NCBI GenBank assembly: GCA_030762935.1
Contig: CM060900.1
Location: 284,538,284-284,602,283, forward strand
Reading direction: 5' to 3'
DNA: 64,000 nucleotides
Source: Hymenopus coronatus
Lineage: Eukaryota; Arthropoda; Insecta; Mantodea; Hymenopodidae
Shown: positions 58,163 to 64,000 of the stretch, in pieces
Layout: each line of letters begins with the position of its first letter
Position numbering within the stretch: the first letter of the stretch is position 1
Notes under the pieces: generated by a model
Seen by the model: the letters and a program-made list of their open reading frames with translations, nothing else
What the model was told of the DNA's origin: nothing
The model's database searches: none
Made by a program: the position numbers and the translations under genes

Positions 58163-59924
58163 TGTTTTGCTGCATTATGCACTATGATTTTATTGTTCTG
58201 ATATATAAAACACATATAGTGTATTATTGTGTGTGTGCAGTATCAAAGGCTGCTATAAGATTGCAGGTATTCGGTGATGCAAAAAGCAATCTTATGCTTT
58301 CTCCTAGTAAACATGCATTACACGAATAGGCATTTATTTCTTAGAGTACCAAGTGAATAATAACATTAACAATGGTCTTATTAAGTGCAATGAGAGTACT
58401 ACGCAGTGCTAATAATATCTAACCACATTTTCTAATTGCATTATGCTGTGTCTTTGCCTTCTTCCTTGCCATGTCATTTTACTCGCATGTATCACAAACG
58501 AAGCATCATAGTGTGAAACATTCCACAGTTGATATTTTCGCTCTTGTTGCATGGTGTGCTGAACACAGGTTTCCTACATACTCAAATCTATATTTGGTAC
58601 ACATTCTCTCTCTTTGCACACACTGTCACTTGTAGGAGGAGTCACATTCCACTTTCTTACAGCATGCTTAAGGCATGCCCTTATCAGCTCAATTGGCTCC
58701 ACATATTTAAGAATAAACCGTAAACACCACTTGCACCTGTGAAGTTCACAAGATAACTACATAAATGAGTTGAATGAGAGAGGAAAAAGCAAAGACATTG
58801 TAATGCTGGTTTTATTCCATGTGTAGTTAGTTAATGTCTGTCTGCCATTTGTGATTTCTACGTATTTATTGGCTGAAGTGATGCATTCATTGGTGCAATG
58901 CAAAACGTCGGCGACTTCTGAGAATAATCAGTGCATTATCTGAGAGGTTTCTATTAACAAAGTTAAAGTGCATGTTAACCTTTTCAGCAGCATGATAATA
59001 CGATTAGCGTGTAGGTGCAATGGAGCATTACAGTTATGTGTATGTTATGAATTATAATGGACTGCTGAACTACTGGGAATTCATTATATTCCATGACTAT
59101 AACAGTCTCCCCCTCCATCCCCCTCTCTCTCCCCCTCAGTTTTATGTTTAAGGAACAAGTATAGAGGGGGCTTCTCTTTAATCAGTCACATGAAAAGAAC
59201 AGCAGTATTAACCACAATTTCACTCTGATAGTAGCAGTCAAAAGTTTGGTGAATGAATACTTATGGCTGTGTTTCAGAACTGACCCATTGCTGTTAAATA
59301 TGACAATTTGGAATGATAATACAAAGAAAACCCTGTTAGGTTTAGGGTTTCAGTAACTGAAATGGTCGTTATTTGAGGTACCTGTAAAAATAATTGCAGC
59401 TTTTACATGCTTACTAATTTATAATATGACATCTTTCAAAACCAGCTTTGATAAGCTCTTTTTTTTTTTTTTTTTTTCCCTGTGCTAAAATGAAGCTAAC
59501 AGTGCAATTGATGCTTAATTTTTTGGCAGCAAACATTAGTGGTACCATTGTAGTGTATTTAATTTGTACTGCCATGAGCACAAAAAATGAGTCATCCCCA
59601 GATTCCATGTGTCGGTCAAAGAGCTTCGTGTATCTTATTAAAAGCTGTGTTTACAATGCACAAAAAAGAACTGTACAATAGTCTGTGACAGACAGCACAA
59701 TGGTTAACTTATGAGTCTGAAAACAATATGGTGGTGGAGAGGTTAAGAAGGCCTTGATTCCGTTCACAAATTCATACGTTAAAATCTTGCTCTGCTTTTA
59801 ATTTTTTTTTTTTTTATGTTAATTTTATGACTGGATATGTAGGACATATTATTGCATTAATATAAGTTTGCATTTGAAATTATGAGCCTATCTATGCACA
59901 CAAAAACATAATTCTACTAACAAA
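58163..59924. other. No recognisable gene
   Basis: Contains a pyrimidine-rich stretch (59106-59138), a T18 run (59459-59476) and no long coherent frame. A tRNA-like string near 59690-59760 is too weak to call. Confidence 0.4.
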
Positions 59925-61300
59925 CTCAAACAAAAAAATCTGTAAATAAGTTATTGTCCTCTAAAATTAAAAACTAAAACACAAAAGTAAACACAATTAA
60001 TATTAAGTGTATGAACCCTTAGCCCATATAACTGCCCTCAATCTTCAAGGCATAGACAAAATTAAATGCCTGCAGTAATGTGAACAAGAAGCTACAAGAT
60101 CCCAGGCTTATTGAAATTTGTGTCCAGAAGGCATCCTTCGCTCATCTATAGGTAAGTGAAGCGCAGCTCCCTTTTTACCTCAACCCACACATTCTCAATA
60201 GGGTTCAAATCTGGGGAACAGGGAGGCCAGTCTAGTACCCTGATATCCTGCCTCTCTGAAAATCAATTTGAAATCTTTTGAAATGTGTGGACAGGATGAT
60301 TATCCTGTGCAAATTCAACAATTTCATAAGAATATTTTGATCCTCACAGAGGGAATCAGGGTATTATAATTACTGTGTACTGCACACCGTTCAATGTGTC
60401 ATCAAGCTACCACAGCACACCTAGACAGCTCCTTGATATCCAGCTCCAACACGAAACAGATATGCGACCATGATGGAAATGTGAAGCCAAATATTTTGCA
60501 TCATTTTGGGACCCCTTTGGAGATAGACATTCACCTTTCCCTTATGTGTGGATGAAAATGTCACCTTGTCTGAGAATATCATGTTATTCAAATCAAATAA
60601 GCCCAAAATTGGATTCCTAAAACTGTTTCAAAACATTGGTCTTCCTAACAATACTTTTAGTATTTTTTCATACTATATAGATTCCATTTTTTTTTTAAAT
60701 TCATTGAGAGAGAAACGTTCGCGTCTGCTGCATTTGTGCATCATTGCACCTCATGCTTTATGTGCAGCATATTGCTTTTCAGTAGAATAAACCCTTAAAA
60801 AGTATCATAATAACTAATATCATTAACTAAATCAAATGATGTCAATGAAATAATTATGTCTAAAATAATAGCATATGTTGATGCAACATTATTAAGAGAA
60901 GGAAATAAAGAATTTTGCTACATTTAAGAAGTGAACTTGCAACCCTCACAGATGGGTAACCTATTTTTAGCCACAGCGCCACAATGTACACACATGGAAG
61001 TTGGCAGGTTTAGTAATGCTGTACAATACAAACTGTAATATGTTTTGTGTTAATATTTTTACTTAATATTGATAGTTTGTTGAAGAAGCTTAAGTTATGT
61101 ATTTGATTATGATTATTGATCATATGGCTTATTAATATTAAGATGTGGAACTTGTGACAGCTTGTTACTGCTGCTAATCAACTGCATCATGGGTGGTGTA
61201 CACAAAGCCTATGCCATGTAGGACTTAGATAAATTTGGCATTCCATACATGACTCCTTATTTCTTTTTTGTCATCGGGTGCATCTTACATGATGGTCAAA
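59925..61300 (-). mobile_element. Tc1-like transposon copy 2
   Basis: The minus strand reads MGLFDLNNMIFSDKVTFSST, HKGKVNVYLQRG at 60606-60500 (catalytic Asp in FSDK). [24 protein letters not shown] region (near 60235-60180) has the third catalytic residue in [14 protein letters not shown]. The same sequence, without the middle, is copy 1 at 44.7-45.8 kb. Upstream, matching blocks extend to about 61300 (GGAATGCCAAAT; CAAGTTCACTTCTTAAATGT). Frameshifts and stops occur throughout. TIRs not located. Confidence 0.75.
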
Positions 61301-62997
61301 AGTATTTAAATTGCTGTTTTTTACTTTTAGCATAAAGTGCTTTGTTAGATACCTATATATGGAACAAGATGAAATTGCTAACCTTCAGGGTTATAATTCT
61401 GACAGTCACTTATAGCTTAGTTTAAAATCAATTGGCAATCACACAAAATGATAGTAAATATTACTTCTGTTGAAGTAATCATGTTTGCTTGAAAGTTCAA
61501 TTCTTAGACAAAGACTATCATCCTTTCTGCACAGTGATGTGATACACACATGCTTTGTCATTGGTTTCCTCAGTAGTAGTAGAAGTGGTATTTATTAAGT
61601 TCATAATATTACATCAACTGCAATACACAGTTGCATGGATCGGGTGACTGTACATGTACTCTAAAAATATTTGATTGAAAATATTACCTACCCCTAATTT
61701 ACATATATTTACAACTCTGGGAAAACACACAAATGTATGGACATAACAACAAAATGACAAACCAACATAAGAAAGAACACTCTGATATCACACATTCACA
61801 CACTCGTACCCGTAACTACACCCACATATTCACACATATAGATGCTCGATAATAAGTTAGGTAAACTAATGCTTTTACTGTGTATCAAAATGAGATTCAA
61901 GAGAGAAATGAAGTCTTACTCAGACAAAACTATTTAATAACAATGTAGTGAATAGGAATTTACAGTTCTTCTTAAGAATATGTAGTTGAAAAGTTGGTTG
62001 CTATAGTGTGTGTGTGCATGTACATGTGCGTGTGTAGTCAAGTGACCAAGTAGCCAACTTGAATGTGAGAAACATGGTAGAATTTCTTTCCTTTTAAGTT
62101 TTACAAGTAAGACTGATTTACAATACCAATGTATTGTTTTTAAACTATTAAAAAGTTTAATGTTAATAGCATGGTATGTAAATTTAAATATTTAAAATGA
62201 GAATTTTAATAATTTTGGGATTGAGTCTATTCACATATTTTCTTGGGGAAACTCAAAAAACCTAAGCCTGTATATGTTATGAATCCTTATGTGATCACAT
62301 GCATCAATATGGCATAGCTGGATAGTATTCATGCTAACATTATACACAGGATTGGAAGCAGTAATTTAACAAATATGGTGCAGGATCATCTTTATATTTA
62401 GCAAAAGCCTCATTCCTCCCAGGGTAAATGTATAAATAAATTAAATGTGCATGTGTGTGCGTGCGCGCATGCACACTTTTTAGCTATTTTTCCTATTGCA
62501 ATTCAGTGTTTTACTGGAGGACGTGAGTGGGCCTCTTTGTTTCAAATACAGACAACAATGGCTGATTCAAGTCAGATCAGGGAAGATATATAATTTTGTC
62601 CCCATGCTCATTAACATGCTCATCGCTCGGGTGGGTACAATGCTTGTACTTAATAGACCTAGTGACCTAAAATGTCTTCATATACATGGCATTTATTGCC
62701 CTTACTATGAAACTATCTCTATTGTACTTCACTGTTGTAAGAGTGTGATTGTATGCTACATAGTGTTCACCATGAATTAATGCATTTGAAGGTTGGGAAT
62801 TGTGTTAATGTTGTTTCATCAATCCACATTAGTCATTTGCATTAATTTGCGGGTCAAAGTTTTGCTTGCCACTGAATTCTCCCCTTTGAATTCTCTGGCA
62901 GAGTTTGAGAATAGGAGCTCTACCATGTATCTGTTTATGAAGCATCTTGCATATTGTTTCCATTTACATATTGCAGCTCAAGATGCATATTGAGCTC
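61301..62997. other. No recognisable feature
   Basis: AT-rich, with short CA-rich patches (61775-61845) and a GT/GC alternating patch at 62449-62475. The 62496-62780 plus frame (94 codons) shows no motif I know. Confidence 0.4.
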
Positions 62998-63126
62998 AGT
63001 AGTTGATTTAATGATGGTGATATTCCTTTATGAAGCAACAGTGCTCCTTAATATTCCCCTGACAGTAGTTGCTTTGATGACAGTGATCTTCCTTTGTGAA
63101 GCAACAACGTTCCTTAATATCCCCCC
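62998..63126 (+). repeat. 66-bp tandem duplication
   Basis: 62998-63063 and 63064-63126 share AGTAGTTG, TTCCTTTRTGAAGCAACA and TCCTTAATAT. A period of 66 keeps frame across it. Confidence 0.8.
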
Positions 63127-64000
63127 GTTAAAGTACCCTTACAAATTTTGCAACTGTTGTATGAATGTAATAACCAGCCACCAACAATTTGCTTTATTGA
63201 GATTCTGCAGGTTCAATCATAATGCTAGATGCCAATCACAGGATTACTGGTGAAGCAGGAGCACTGATGACATAGTAGTTGAGCACCTCTAAACATTAAT
63301 CATCATTACTGGGAAAACAGACTAACAGCAGCATGGCATAGGACAAGTTGAAAACAAATAAGCCCAATGAAAACTAAGTGTAAGCATAACGTAAACTTAA
63401 AATATATTCACAAGTAGCTATGTTGCTCAGCTATTTCATGCTCTCTTGTGATTGCTGCTGTTTGTTTCTGACTGTCATGTGAATGGCAACATATATTAAG
63501 TGTGTGCTTAAAGTTTGTTATTATGTTAGTGGTTAATTTTTATTGTGAATAACCCATTATGTACTAGGTGTATGAGAGTTCAAGATTTTCAAGAGATGCA
63601 ATATAATTGTTGGTGTCTTGAAATAGATTCTCTGTAGGAAGCTTAATGAATTGAAACAAACAGACAAAGTTACAGTAGAGAAAAAATCTAGAGTACTTAT
63701 ACAAATTAACTGTTCCAATAATGAAAATATTTACAATTGTAAAAATCCAGAGAAATATAAGATAGAAAGTACACTTCACAAACTTTAAATATAAAAACAA
63801 ATGGATAAATTTGTGCTGTCTGCTAATGTTTAGAAAACAAACCACAACATAAACAGGGAAACCATAAAAAAGCAAGGGATTTAAGCAGCTAAGACATTGG
63901 AGAATATTTATTCTTAATCTCATTAATTCAAAATTCACTTTTTCCAAACCAGTTTTTCTAATATATTTTTTTTACCCTAACTAATGGAGTAATTGAGCAG
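63127..64000. other. No recognisable feature
   Basis: AT-rich; the 63947-63564 minus frame (127 codons, hydrophobic, Phe/Leu/Ile-rich) has AT-driven composition and no known motif. Confidence 0.4.

Noticed and set aside
63564..63947. 127-codon hydrophobic minus-strand ORF
   Set aside because: Phe/Leu/Ile content follows from AT-rich sequence; no signal or family pattern recognised.

Overview
The window is eukaryotic nuclear DNA, AT-rich and about 95% non-coding. It suggests an arthropod, most likely an insect with a large transposon-laden genome (for example a cockroach, termite, stick insect, cricket or locust relative). I base this on the transposon families present (several mariner/Tc1 types, Kolobok, ZMYM1-like and CGGBP1-like hAT, CR1/Jockey-type and RTE LINEs, tRNA-derived SINEs) and on the one host gene recognised. 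No species can be named from the sequence alone.

Host gene: two plus-strand exons, 21105-21269 and 41165-41322, look like consecutive exons of split ends (spen). The first encodes an Arg/Ser-rich stretch. The second ends at the start of an RRM (ICVRNLPIRSS). They join in frame across a phase-2 intron of 19,895 bp. The remaining 21 kb upstream and 22.7 kb downstream would then also be intronic, so nearly everything else sits inside spen introns.

Layout: 1-1880 decayed hAT; 1883-2715 reverse copy of an unassigned interspersed repeat, here called R1; 3854-5150 mariner; 5746-7835 LINE; 8353-9646 mariner with both inverted repeats; 12893-19390 one 6.5-kb hAT element with an 8-bp target duplication and a two-exon transposase gene, its intron filled with SINEs and a nested Kolobok-like element; 21.1 kb spen exon; 21.6-23.5 kb two R1 copies; 23.9-24.5 kb Kolobok remnant; 25.3-26.1 kb LINE with its RT core deleted; 26.17-27.16 kb a 1-kb trinucleotide array; 28.4-28.8 kb R1; 29908-30158 a near-perfect palindrome with hammerhead-like cores on both strands; 34-36.1 kb hAT; 36.3-36.9 kb a drifting tetra/penta/hexanucleotide array; 37.1-40.6 kb LINE debris and two R1 copies, one split by a LINE 3' end; 41.2 kb spen exon; 42.5-43.2 kb R1; 44.7-45.8 kb Tc1-like copy; 46107-46965 hAT-type MITE; 47.2-49.4 kb LINE; 49.7-50.2 kb BED-finger hAT remnant; 50.4 kb SINE; 52-52.8 kb mariner; 53.5-55 kb RTE LINE with microsatellite tail; 55084-56415 mariner with long TIRs; 57278-58162 fold-back mariner; 59.9-61.3 kb second Tc1-like copy; 61.3-64 kb nothing recognised.

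All transposon genes I could read carry stops or frameshifts, so no autonomous element appears intact. The observations that most deserve a second look are the R1 family, the palindromic hammerhead-like element, the intron-bearing hAT with its nested insertions, and the fold-back mariner.
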